Below, piece by piece: positions 8,598 to 16,151 of a DNA stretch of 64,000 nucleotides; within the stretch, counting starts at the first letter, position 1, and each line of letters starts with the position of its first letter. The notes under the pieces were generated by a model. It searched no databases. It was not told where the DNA came from and saw only the letters and a list, made by a program, of their open reading frames with translations. Source of the DNA: Streptococcus ruminicola (GTDB lineage: Bacteria; Bacillota; Bacilli; Lactobacillales; Streptococcaceae); NCBI RefSeq assembly GCF_011387195.1, contig NZ_CP046919.1, positions 1,550,001 to 1,614,000 of the forward strand. The letters run 5' to 3'. A program made the translations under genes and the position numbers.

Positions 8598-8619
8598 AAA
8601 CGCCCTCGGGCGTTTTTTT
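8598..8619 (+). terminator. Terminator after the tryptophan-type transporter
   Basis: aaacgccc / gggcgttt stem with a minimal loop followed by a T-run; sits five bases after the stop of the ATPase gene. Confidence 0.9.
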
Positions 8620-8670
8620 GTGCCTTGAGTGACTTTTCCAAATCATAAAGAAGAAAATCTTCTGAAAATA

Positions 8671-8756
8671 TGTTACAATTAAATTGCTGTAATTCGACTT
8701 GCTAACCTTTTTGGAGGCAAGGACCGTTAGTAAAGAAATAAGCAAACATGGTTTGC
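8671..8756 (+). promoter_or_regulatory. Extended -10 promoter and structured leader of rnjB
   Basis: TGTTACAAT (8671-8679) is an extended -10. The ~105-base leader can form cttgc/gcaag or, overlapping it, ctaac/gttag, and ends with a clean hairpin gcaaac-atg-gtttgc (8742-8756) some 35 bases before the start codon. Such leaders are common in genes whose mRNA is targeted by the encoded RNase; autoregulation here is inference. Confidence 0.5.
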
Positions 8757-8792
8757 ACGTATAAAAAAATAAAATGAGGAGAAAACATCGTC

Positions 8793-10454
8793 ATGAGCGA
8801 TATTAAAATTATTGCCCTAGGTGGGGTTCGTGAAAATGCGAAAAACCTCTATGTGGTAGAAGTTAATGACTCAATTTTCGTTTTGGATGCTGGACTGAAG
8901 TATCCTGAAAATGAACAACTTGGTGTGGATGAAGTCATTCCAAACCTTGATTACCTAATTGAAAACAAAAAACGTGTGCAAGGGATTTTCTTGACACACG
9001 GGCACGCCGATGCTATCGGAGCTTTGCCTTATATTTTGCAAGAATTCAAAGCGCCAGTCTTTGGTTCACCACTTACTATTGAGTTAGCGAAGCTCTTTGT
9101 TAAGAAAAATAACAACGTTAAGAAATTCAATAATTTCCACGTTATCGACGCTGAAACTGAAATTGAATTTGCAGATGCTACAATTTCATTCTTCAAAACA
9201 ACTCACTCAGTTCCTGAAAGTCTAGGGATTGTAGTTGGTACCGATGAAGGAAATATTGTCTATACTGGTGACTTTAAGTTTGACCAAGCTGCGCGTAAAT
9301 ATTACCGCACTGACTTGGGACGTTTGACAGAAATTGGACGTGAAGGTGTTCTTGCCCTTCTTTCTGATTCTGCGAATGCTACAAGCCACGTCATGACAGC
9401 TAGTGAAGCAGAAGTTGCTGCTGAAATGGATAGCGCTATTGCTGATGCTGAAGGTCGTGTTATCATCGCTGCCGTTGCTTCAAACCTTGTTCGTATCCAA
9501 CAAGTTTTTGATTCAGCTGCTGAATACGGTCGTCGTGTGGTTCTTACAGGTTTTGACGCTGAAAACATTGTTCGCACAGCGATTCGTATGAAACGTCTTC
9601 GTTTGGTTGATGAAAAATTAATCATCAAACCAAAAGACATGCACAAATACGAAGACCATGAATTGATTATTCTTGAAGCTGGTCGTATGGGTGAACCAAT
9701 CAATGGTCTACATAAAATGGCACTTGGTCGTCACCGTTATGTTCAAATTAAAGATGGTGATTTGGTTTACATCGTTACAACACCAAGTCTTTCAAAAGAA
9801 GCAGCGGTTGCGCGTGTTGAAAACCTTATTTACAAAGCTGGTGGTACGGTTAACCTTATTACGAAGACACTTAATGTCTCAGGTCATGCCAATGGACGTG
9901 ATTTGCAGTTGATGCTTAACCTTCTTCAACCGAAATACCTTTTCCCAGTTCAAGGTGAGTACCGTAATTTGGCAGCTCATGCTGAATTGGCACAAGAAGT
10001 GGGAATGTACCCTGAAAACATCTACATCGTTAAACGTGGTGATGTCATGGTTCTTGGTAAAAATGGTTTCAACCATGAAGGTAGTGTGCCAGCAGGTGAT
10101 GTCATGATTGATGGTAATGCCATCGGTGATGTTGGTAACATCGTTCTTCGTGACCGTAAAGTCTTGTCAGAAGATGGTATCTTCATCGTTGCTTTGACTG
10201 TTAACAAACGCGAAAAGAAAATTGTATCAAAAGCGAAAATTCACACGCGCGGATTTGTTTACGTTAAGAAGAGTCGTGATATCCTTCGTGAATCAGCTGA
10301 ATTGGTTAACCAAACTGTTGAAAATTATCTTGAACAAGAAAACTTTGACTGGGGTGAATTAAAAGGAGCTGTTCGCGATGAAGTCGCTAAGTTCTTATTT
10401 GACCAAACAAAACGTCGCCCAGCGATTTTACCAGTCGTCATGGAAGTAAGATAA
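8793..10454 (+). CDS. rnjB: Ribonuclease J2
   Basis: 553 aa, site gaggagaaaacatcgtc. Metallo-beta-lactamase/beta-CASP/RMMBL architecture: lactamase core from residue 5, beta-CASP region, then RMMBL with NVSGHANGRDLQLML and a C-terminal domain ending RRPAILPVVMEV. The metal motif is H69-G-H71-A-D73-A74, so the second His of the DH pair is Ala. RNase J1 keeps HGHEDHIGG, and the degenerate motif together with the RRPAILPVV end identifies the J2 paralogue. J2 normally works in complex with J1 in 5'-3' RNA turnover and processing, with weak or no activity of its own. It is monocistronic, with its own promoter and terminator. Confidence 0.85.
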   Translation: MSDIKIIALGGVRENAKNLYVVEVNDSIFVLDAGLKYPENEQLGVDEVIPNLDYLIENKKRVQGIFLTHGHADAIGALPYILQEFKAPVFGSPLTIELAKLFVKKNNNVKKFNNFHVIDAETEIEFADATISFFKTTHSVPESLGIVVGTDEGNIVYTGDFKFDQAARKYYRTDLGRLTEIGREGVLALLSDSANATSHVMTASEAEVAAEMDSAIADAEGRVIIAAVASNLVRIQQVFDSAAEYGRRVVLTGFDAENIVRTAIRMKRLRLVDEKLIIKPKDMHKYEDHELIILEAGRMGEPINGLHKMALGRHRYVQIKDGDLVYIVTTPSLSKEAAVARVENLIYKAGGTVNLITKTLNVSGHANGRDLQLMLNLLQPKYLFPVQGEYRNLAAHAELAQEVGMYPENIYIVKRGDVMVLGKNGFNHEGSVPAGDVMIDGNAIGDVGNIVLRDRKVLSEDGIFIVALTVNKREKKIVSKAKIHTRGFVYVKKSRDILRESAELVNQTVENYLEQENFDWGELKGAVRDEVAKFLFDQTKRRPAILPVVMEVR

Positions 10455-10461
10455 AAATAAA

Positions 10462-10493
10462 GGGAGGGTGAGCAATGCTCAATCCTCTTTTTT
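10462..10493 (+). terminator. Terminator after rnjB
   Basis: gagg...tgagc-aat-gctca...cctc stem with a small bulge followed by tttttt; lies just after the rnjB stop. Confidence 0.8.
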
Positions 10494-10574
10494 CTTGTTT
10501 TTTTAAGCTTTGCTTGTTATACTAAAGCCCAGGGTAATTTGTTTATCTAAAAACCCGATAAAGAAAGGCTATGT

Positions 10575-11288
10575 ATGAGAACATTATTTAAGATTATCTT
10601 CTTTATTCCAAGTCTTATTATTAATATTATTTGGAGTTTTTTCTGGGCAATTATCAAGACCATCGTCCTGTTTGCTATTGTTTGTTTTGGTCTGCTTTAT
10701 TATGCTAATAACAGTAGCTCGCAGTTAGCAAATTCTATTTCAAATATTGCAAACAGTGTGACGACTTATTTTGCAGACAATAAAGACGATATTGCCACTA
10801 ACTTAAAAGAATTGTCAACGGATGATTTCACGCATTATTCTGGAGCACGTTGGTCAAGTAATTCAGCGACGGTTTATGTTAAAACGACCAATAAAACTTT
10901 GGTAAATGCTTATGAAGAAGCCATCAGTGCTTGGAATGCAACGGGGGCTTTTACTTTTACGCTTGTGAATGATGAAAGTTCAGCTGATATTGTTGCGACG
11001 GAATACTCTGATGCAAGCTCGAAAGCAGCAGGGCTTGCTGAGACCGAAACCAATGCGCTGACTAATCAGATTACGCATGTGGACGTTAAGTTAAATACCT
11101 ATTACTTGCTTGATAATGATTATGGCTACACGCATAATCGTATCGTCTATACAGCAGAGCACGAATTGGGACACGCGATTGGGCTTGACCACGACGATAA
11201 GGAAGAATCTGTCATGCAGTCTTCAGGATCATACTACAGCATTCAAACGGTTGATATCCAAAAAGTGCAATCGATTTATAATCAATAG
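10575..11288 (+). CDS. Membrane-anchored matrixin-like zinc metalloprotease
   Basis: 237 aa, site aaagg. Residues 3-45 form one or two membrane helices with no lipobox. A ~35-residue linker follows, then a compact metzincin domain. The zinc motif is HELGHAIGLDH at 196-206 (H196, H200, H206) with the catalytic Glu197, and SVMQ at 212-215 provides the Met-turn expected of metzincins. The ARWSSNSATVYV opening and the AISAWNATGAFTF helix are typical of the peptidase M10 (matrixin) fold. It lacks an obvious pro-peptide cysteine switch, so activity control is unclear. It is monocistronic with its own terminator. The fold is well supported; the target is unknown. Confidence 0.75.
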   Translation: MRTLFKIIFFIPSLIINIIWSFFWAIIKTIVLFAIVCFGLLYYANNSSSQLANSISNIANSVTTYFADNKDDIATNLKELSTDDFTHYSGARWSSNSATVYVKTTNKTLVNAYEEAISAWNATGAFTFTLVNDESSADIVATEYSDASSKAAGLAETETNALTNQITHVDVKLNTYYLLDNDYGYTHNRIVYTAEHELGHAIGLDHDDKEESVMQSSGSYYSIQTVDIQKVQSIYNQ

Positions 11289-11293
11289 TAATG

Positions 11294-11320
11294 AAATCTG
11301 CTCATTTGAGCAGATTTTTT
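11294..11320 (+). terminator. Terminator after the matrixin-like gene
   Basis: 11-bp perfect stem aaatctgctca / tgagcagattt followed by a T-run. Confidence 0.9.
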
Positions 11321-11350
11321 GATATTATCCTAGTTTAACGAGTGAGGATT

Positions 11351-11359
11351 TGTTAAAAT
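11351..11359 (+). promoter_or_regulatory. Extended -10 promoter placed for a leaderless mRNA
   Basis: TGTTAAAAT (11351-11359) ends 6 bases before the ATG at 11366. Normal start-site spacing puts +1 at or next to the start codon, so the ABC-F transcript is predicted to be leaderless; no ribosome site is visible. Confidence 0.6.
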
Positions 11360-11365
11360 AGAACT

Positions 11366-13285
11366 ATGATTATTTTACAAGGAAACAAAATTGAACGCTC
11401 ATTTTCGGGCGATGTCTTATTTGACAATATTAATATTCAAGTTGATGAAAAAGACCGCATTGCGCTTGTTGGGCGAAATGGTGCTGGTAAATCAACTTTG
11501 CTTAAAATTTTAGTCGGTGAAGAAGCACCAACATCAGGTGAAATCAATACAAAACGTGACTTGAGCTTGTCTTACTTGGCGCAAGATAGTCGTTTTGAGT
11601 CAGAAAATACCATTTTTGATGAAATGTTGCATGTCTTTGATGATGTGCGCAGCATGGAATCTCGACTTCGTAAGATGGAAATGCAAATGGCAGAGCTAAC
11701 AGGTGATGCTTTTGATAAATTGATGTCGGATTACGACCGTTTATCAGAAGAATTTCGTGTTAAAGGTGGATTCACTTACGAGGCAGAAATCAAAGCCATT
11801 TTGAACGGCTTCAAATTTGATGAATCGATGTGGCAAATGAAAATTTCTGAGTTGTCTGGTGGTCAAAATACGCGCTTGGCTCTTGCTAAAATGTTGCTTG
11901 AAAAGCCTGAACTTCTTGTACTTGACGAACCAACCAACCACTTGGATATCGAAACGATTGCTTGGCTTGAAAATTACTTGGTCAATTATCAAGGTGCATT
12001 GATTATTGTCAGCCACGATCGTTATTTCCTAGATAAAGTTGCGACAGTGACGCTTGATTTGACAAAACATTCGCTTGATCGTTATGTTGGTAATTACTCA
12101 AAATTCATGGATTTGAAAGCTGAGAAATTGGCACTTGAAGCCAAAAATTACGAAAAACAAGCTAAAGAAATTGCTAAGCTGGAAGATTTTGTGCAACGTA
12201 ATCTTGTGCGTGCTTCAACGACAAAACGTGCGCAAGCCCGCCGCAAACAATTGGAAAAAATGGAACGCTTGGATAAACCGTCAGCTGGTCAAAAATCTGC
12301 TAACATGACCTTCCATGCAGACAAAGTATCAGGTAACGTTGTTTTGACAGTGGCAGATGCTGCTATTGGCTATGACAACCAAATCTTATCTGAACCAATC
12401 AACATTGATGTTAAGAAATTTGATGCCATCGCCATCGTTGGACCAAATGGTATTGGAAAATCAACTTTGATTAAATCAATCGTCGGTCAGATTCCATTTA
12501 TCAAAGGAACATCAACTTACGGTGCCAACGTCGAAGTGGGTTACTATGACCAAACACAATCAAACTTGACTCGTACCAATACTGTACTTGATGAGCTTTG
12601 GAATGATTTTTCAACAACACCAGAAGTTGAAATTAGAAATCGTCTTGGTGCTTTCTTATTCTCAGGTGACGACGTTAAAAAATCGGTTAGCATGCTTTCT
12701 GGTGGCGAACGCGCTCGTTTGCTTTTGGCTAAATTGTCAATGCAAAACAACAACTTCCTTATCCTTGACGAACCAACCAACCACTTGGATATCGACAGTA
12801 AGGAAGTTTTGGAAGATGCTTTGATTGATTTTGACGGCACACTTTTATTTGTCAGTCACGACCGTTATTTCATTAACCGTGTGGCAACGAAAGTGCTTGA
12901 AATCTCTGAAGAAGGTTCAACACTTTATCTAGGTGATTATGATTATTACCTTGAGAAAAAAGCAGAGCTGGAAGAATTGGCTCGCATGAAGGAAGAAGAA
13001 GCGCAAGAAAAAACAACTGTAGTCGTTGAAAAAGCGCCCGCAAATGATTATCAAGCGCAAAAAGCCAATCAAAAAGAACTTCGCAAACTCACACGTCGCA
13101 TTGCTGAAATCGAAAATCAATTAGAAGAGATTGAAGCGCGTGAAGAGGAAATCAACCAAGCCATGCTTGCTACAAATGAAGCGAGCGAGCTAATTGATTT
13201 GCAAAAAGAACTCGATGAACTAACTGAACAACAGGAAAATCTTATGCTTGAATGGGAAGAACTCAGCGAAAAAGTTGAGGGGTGA
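11366..13285 (+). CDS. ABC-F family ribosome-associated ATPase (YdiF-like)
   Basis: 639 aa with two ABC domains and no membrane segment. First domain: GRNGAGKST, LSGGQNTRLALA, LLVLDEPTNHLD. Second domain: GPNGIGKST, LSGGERARLLLA, FLILDEPTNHLD. A charged linker (~residues 245-310) separates them and the C-terminus is a long coiled coil (from ~residue 535, rich in Glu/Lys). ABC-F proteins bind the ribosomal E site and relieve stalled translation; some give antibiotic resistance, but this housekeeping YdiF/EttA-like form with a C-terminal coiled coil is most likely a translation factor. The predicted leaderless start is noted under its promoter. The next gene begins 45 bases after its stop. Confidence 0.85.
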   Translation: MIILQGNKIERSFSGDVLFDNINIQVDEKDRIALVGRNGAGKSTLLKILVGEEAPTSGEINTKRDLSLSYLAQDSRFESENTIFDEMLHVFDDVRSMESRLRKMEMQMAELTGDAFDKLMSDYDRLSEEFRVKGGFTYEAEIKAILNGFKFDESMWQMKISELSGGQNTRLALAKMLLEKPELLVLDEPTNHLDIETIAWLENYLVNYQGALIIVSHDRYFLDKVATVTLDLTKHSLDRYVGNYSKFMDLKAEKLALEAKNYEKQAKEIAKLEDFVQRNLVRASTTKRAQARRKQLEKMERLDKPSAGQKSANMTFHADKVSGNVVLTVADAAIGYDNQILSEPINIDVKKFDAIAIVGPNGIGKSTLIKSIVGQIPFIKGTSTYGANVEVGYYDQTQSNLTRTNTVLDELWNDFSTTPEVEIRNRLGAFLFSGDDVKKSVSMLSGGERARLLLAKLSMQNNNFLILDEPTNHLDIDSKEVLEDALIDFDGTLLFVSHDRYFINRVATKVLEISEEGSTLYLGDYDYYLEKKAELEELARMKEEEAQEKTTVVVEKAPANDYQAQKANQKELRKLTRRIAEIENQLEEIEAREEEINQAMLATNEASELIDLQKELDELTEQQENLMLEWEELSEKVEG

Positions 13286-13330
13286 AATTGACCTAATGAG
13301 TGTAATGCTGAAGTGGGGAAAGGAGAATTT

Positions 13331-14188
13331 ATGCAAGATTATGGACCAATCTTTAAAGAATCTCGAATCAATCGTCGTTTTTCTTTGAAGCAGGTAGCCT
13401 GCGATGATTTATCCATTTCACAGCTATCGCGTTTTGAACGAGGTGAGTCCGATATTTCTCTAAATAAATTTCTTCTAGCCTTGCAAGCCATTCAACTTTC
13501 ACTTGATGAATTCATGAATCGAGCCAATAACTACAAAAAACATGGACAGAAGAAATTGATGTCTCAAATGGCTGTTTACCATTATCAGAAGAATGTTCAA
13601 GGCTTGGAGAAAATGATTCAAGAGGAACAAAAGAAACTTGAAAAAGATTTTACCGATATCCAAGCAAAGCTTAATATCATTCTCTTTCGAGGCATGATTT
13701 GCCAATGCGATGACACTCGTACTATGTCAAAAGAGGATTTGGATTTTGTGATTGATTACCTCTTTCAAAAAGAAAACTGGGAAATTGGTGATTTAATCTT
13801 AATTGGTAATTTTTACACCTTTTATCCAACTCCTTTGATGAGTCGCATGGTTAGAGAAATTCTGAAACGAGTCGATTATTATTCTGAGATTTCAACGAAT
13901 CGAAATTTGGTTGAATGCACCTTGATTAATATGATAGAGATTTGCACAGAGCGTGGGGAATTAGAGGAAGCGAGCTTTTTTGAGAAAGAAGCTGAAAAGT
14001 TATTGTCAAATGAGCGAAATGCTTATCACCGTACGGTTTTTCTCTACGAAAAGGGCTTCTTAAAATATGCTAAAGGTGATTTCAGCGGGATAGATGATAT
14101 GAAAAATGCCATTTTTTGTTTTGAAGTGACTGGTGCTATCAATCACGCGAAACACTATCAATCTCATATGGAAAAAGTTTTAAAATGA
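13331..14188 (+). CDS. Rgg/RopB-family transcriptional regulator
   Basis: 285 aa from the ATG at 13331 (site aaaggagaattt); the frame extends upstream to a GTG without a ribosome site. The N-terminal helix-turn-helix (SLKQVACDDLSISQLSRFERGES, residues ~15-37) belongs to the XRE class. Residues ~70-285 form the all-helical repeat domain of Rgg/GadR/MutR regulators, which bind short exported peptides in streptococci. No short hydrophobic peptide (SHP) gene was found on either side, so this may be a stand-alone member. A terminator immediately at its stop separates it from the MFS transporter gene that follows and may be its target. Confidence 0.8.
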   Translation: MQDYGPIFKESRINRRFSLKQVACDDLSISQLSRFERGESDISLNKFLLALQAIQLSLDEFMNRANNYKKHGQKKLMSQMAVYHYQKNVQGLEKMIQEEQKKLEKDFTDIQAKLNIILFRGMICQCDDTRTMSKEDLDFVIDYLFQKENWEIGDLILIGNFYTFYPTPLMSRMVREILKRVDYYSEISTNRNLVECTLINMIEICTERGELEEASFFEKEAEKLLSNERNAYHRTVFLYEKGFLKYAKGDFSGIDDMKNAIFCFEVTGAINHAKHYQSHMEKVLK

Positions 14189-14215
14189 AAAATTCTCGTA
14201 TTCGGGAATTTTTTT
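14189..14215 (+). terminator. Terminator at the end of the Rgg gene
   Basis: 10-bp stem aaaattctcg / cgggaatttt (one T-G) with loop tatt and a T-run, starting one base after the Rgg stop codon; it lies inside an in-frame upstream extension of the MFS ORF, which argues against that longer start. Confidence 0.8.
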
Positions 14216-14235
14216 ATTCCCTTAAAAATCTCATT

Positions 14236-14241
14236 TATAAT
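14236..14241 (+). promoter_or_regulatory. Probable -10 box of the MFS transporter
   Basis: TATAAT 27 bases ahead of the MFS ATG and downstream of the Rgg terminator. The -35 region (tttatt) is poor, which would fit dependence on an activator such as the adjacent Rgg protein. Confidence 0.45.
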
Positions 14242-14262
14242 AATGGAAAAGATTTAAGGGGG

Positions 14263-15477
14263 ATGAAAGTGGAGAAAAACAGTTTAAAACTTTTAGCAAG
14301 TAGGGCAGTTAACAAACTTGGAGATGTTTTATATGATTATGGGAATAGCAGTTGGATTGCGTCCATGGGCTGTTTTGGACAAAAGATGTTGGGAATTTAC
14401 CAAATTGTCGAAGTTGTGATTGCTATTATCCTTAATCCATTTGGTGGAGCAATTGCAGATAGGTTTAGGCGTCGCAAGATTTTGCTTTGGACTGATGGGC
14501 TTTGTGCTTTGCTGTGTGTAATCTTGGCATTTATTCCTAGTAATCGCTTGATGTTATACGGTTTGATTCTGGCAAATATGCTGCTTGCTGTATCGAATGC
14601 TTTTTCTAACCCAGCTTATCGAGCTTATGTTCCTGAGGTTGTCAAAAAAGAGAAGCTTGTTAGTTATAATTCGTATTTAGAAACCTCTGTTCAAATCATT
14701 AAGGTGAGTTCACCTCTATTAGGATTTCTTATTTACCATTATTTGGGGATTCGTTGGACTTTAATTGTGGATAGTTTGACTTTTGGGATTTCTTTTCTTT
14801 GTCTGCTGATGATTAGGCATGTTGACTATGTTGGACACGAAATCAGACAGAATTTAACATCTAGAGAGATTCTTAAAGATATTTGGAAAGGATTTTTATA
14901 TATTGTTGCTCAAAAAGAGATATTTTTTCTTTTGATAATGGCTACAACGGTAAATCTTTTCTTGGCAATGCTGACTTATTTATTGCCTTTTAGTTCTAGT
15001 ATTTTTAAAATGTCGAGTGCTTATGCGACACTCCTTAGTTTATCGGCAGTTGGTTCTATTTTCGGTGCGATAGTGTCCAAAAGAGTTCCTAATACGATAT
15101 CAGCATTATTATGGGCATTAGGGTTTAGCGGGCTAGGAATAACTGTTTTGGCTATTTCACCCTTAACAGGTTTGCCTATTTTTTTGAGTTTTTCTGGAGT
15201 GTTGTTTTACAGTCTTTTTGAAACTATCTTTAATATTCATTTCTTTAGTCAAGTTCAAAGTCGTGTCGCTAATGAGTATATGGGACGAGTGATTTCAAGT
15301 ATTTATACTTTAGCGATTCTATTTATGCCATTAGGAACTTTAGTGATGACTTTGATAAGAAGTAGTATTTCGGCTTATAGTTTTATCATTATTGGCTTAG
15401 CTGTTTTTCTATTAGCTATGGTAGGATTATGTTATAGCAACAAACGATTGAAACTATCTCACGAAAAAGAAGGGTAA
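14263..15477 (+). CDS. MFS transporter (MFS_3-type efflux permease)
   Basis: 404 aa from the ATG at 14263, which follows aaggggg; earlier in-frame starts fall inside the Rgg terminator. About 12 membrane helices. The loop 2-3 MFS signature appears as GGAIADRFRRRKILLW, and the central loop is short. Early features NKLGDVLYDYGNSSWIASMG resemble drug or macrolide efflux permeases of the MFS_3 group. The substrate is unknown. The neighbouring Rgg regulator suggests peptide-signal control of export, but that rests on position alone. No terminator follows clearly; the next promoter is at 15577. Confidence 0.75.
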   Translation: MKVEKNSLKLLASRAVNKLGDVLYDYGNSSWIASMGCFGQKMLGIYQIVEVVIAIILNPFGGAIADRFRRRKILLWTDGLCALLCVILAFIPSNRLMLYGLILANMLLAVSNAFSNPAYRAYVPEVVKKEKLVSYNSYLETSVQIIKVSSPLLGFLIYHYLGIRWTLIVDSLTFGISFLCLLMIRHVDYVGHEIRQNLTSREILKDIWKGFLYIVAQKEIFFLLIMATTVNLFLAMLTYLLPFSSSIFKMSSAYATLLSLSAVGSIFGAIVSKRVPNTISALLWALGFSGLGITVLAISPLTGLPIFLSFSGVLFYSLFETIFNIHFFSQVQSRVANEYMGRVISSIYTLAILFMPLGTLVMTLIRSSISAYSFIIIGLAVFLLAMVGLCYSNKRLKLSHEKEG

Positions 15478-15576
15478 CTCTTTAATGGTATGCAGCTGTC
15501 TGGGATTGGCAATATGCTAATTTTGGATAAGTTTGCATATCATTTTTTAGTTTTTTAAAAAATCGATAGCAGGCTA

Positions 15577-15604
15577 TTGACTTTCATCTTTAAAGTTTTA
15601 TAAT
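15577..15604 (+). promoter_or_regulatory. Promoter of the marR-ABC exporter operon
   Basis: TTGACT (15577-15582), 16-base spacer, TATAAT (15599-15604). A ~100-base leader follows. A MarR operator could lie in this AT-rich region but no clean palindrome was identified. Confidence 0.75.
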
Positions 15605-15704
15605 AGTGTTGGAAATAAAATGAAATGTTTAGCAAATCTTAAAGAGTGCCTGCTGGTTTGGAGTGGCATTTTTTGAAATTGCTTTTTTATTGTTGGAGGT
15701 TACT

Positions 15705-16151
15705 ATGAATCCTAAAAATGCTCCATATGGTTGGCTTGTTAAGCGAATTGCGCATCGTTTGGAACAAAATATGAACAATTTCTTAAAGCCTTATAATATC
15801 ACCATTATGCAATCTTGGGTGTTGTTGTATTTAAAAGATGACAAGGATTGTTGTACTTATAAGGAATTAGAGAGAGAATTTGAAGTGTCGCAACCAACCA
15901 TGGCTGGGATTATCTCGCGTTTGGAACAAAAGGAATTAGTTATTACAGGTCAGGATGAAAAAGACAAGCGTATCAAGAAAGTGCGTATTTCTGATAAGGG
16001 CATGGACTTGATTATGCTGGTTTGTGGTCACTTGGAAGAGTCTGAAGACGATATCATTAGAGGCTTTTTTGATAAAGATCAAGAAACATTTCATTCATTG
16101 CTCGAACGAGCTTATTATAATGTTGTAGAAAGAGGTGACGAGAATGATTAA
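15705..16151 (+). CDS. MarR-family transcriptional regulator
   Basis: 148 aa from the ATG at 15705 (site ttggagg); an upstream in-frame GTG lacks a site. The winged-helix core is visible: CCTYKELEREFEVSQPTMAGIISRLEQKELVITGQDEKDKRIKKV covers the recognition helix and the wing with the DxR-type turn (DEKDKR). It overlaps the first exporter gene by 8 bases. MarR genes placed this way usually repress their own operon until a toxic ligand binds, so it probably controls the two ABC exporter genes downstream. Confidence 0.85.
   Translation: MNPKNAPYGWLVKRIAHRLEQNMNNFLKPYNITIMQSWVLLYLKDDKDCCTYKELEREFEVSQPTMAGIISRLEQKELVITGQDEKDKRIKKVRISDKGMDLIMLVCGHLEESEDDIIRGFFDKDQETFHSLLERAYYNVVERGDEND

Noticed and set aside
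8701..8738. Repeat family shared between the rnjB leader and the K+ channel leader (cgttagtaaag)
   Set aside because: Only 11 bases are shared, with no surrounding similarity, so coincidence is likely.
15605..15704. Terminator or MarR operator between the exporter promoter and marR
   Set aside because: Only 4-base pairings (gtgcc / ggcat) were found and no symmetrical operator stands out.
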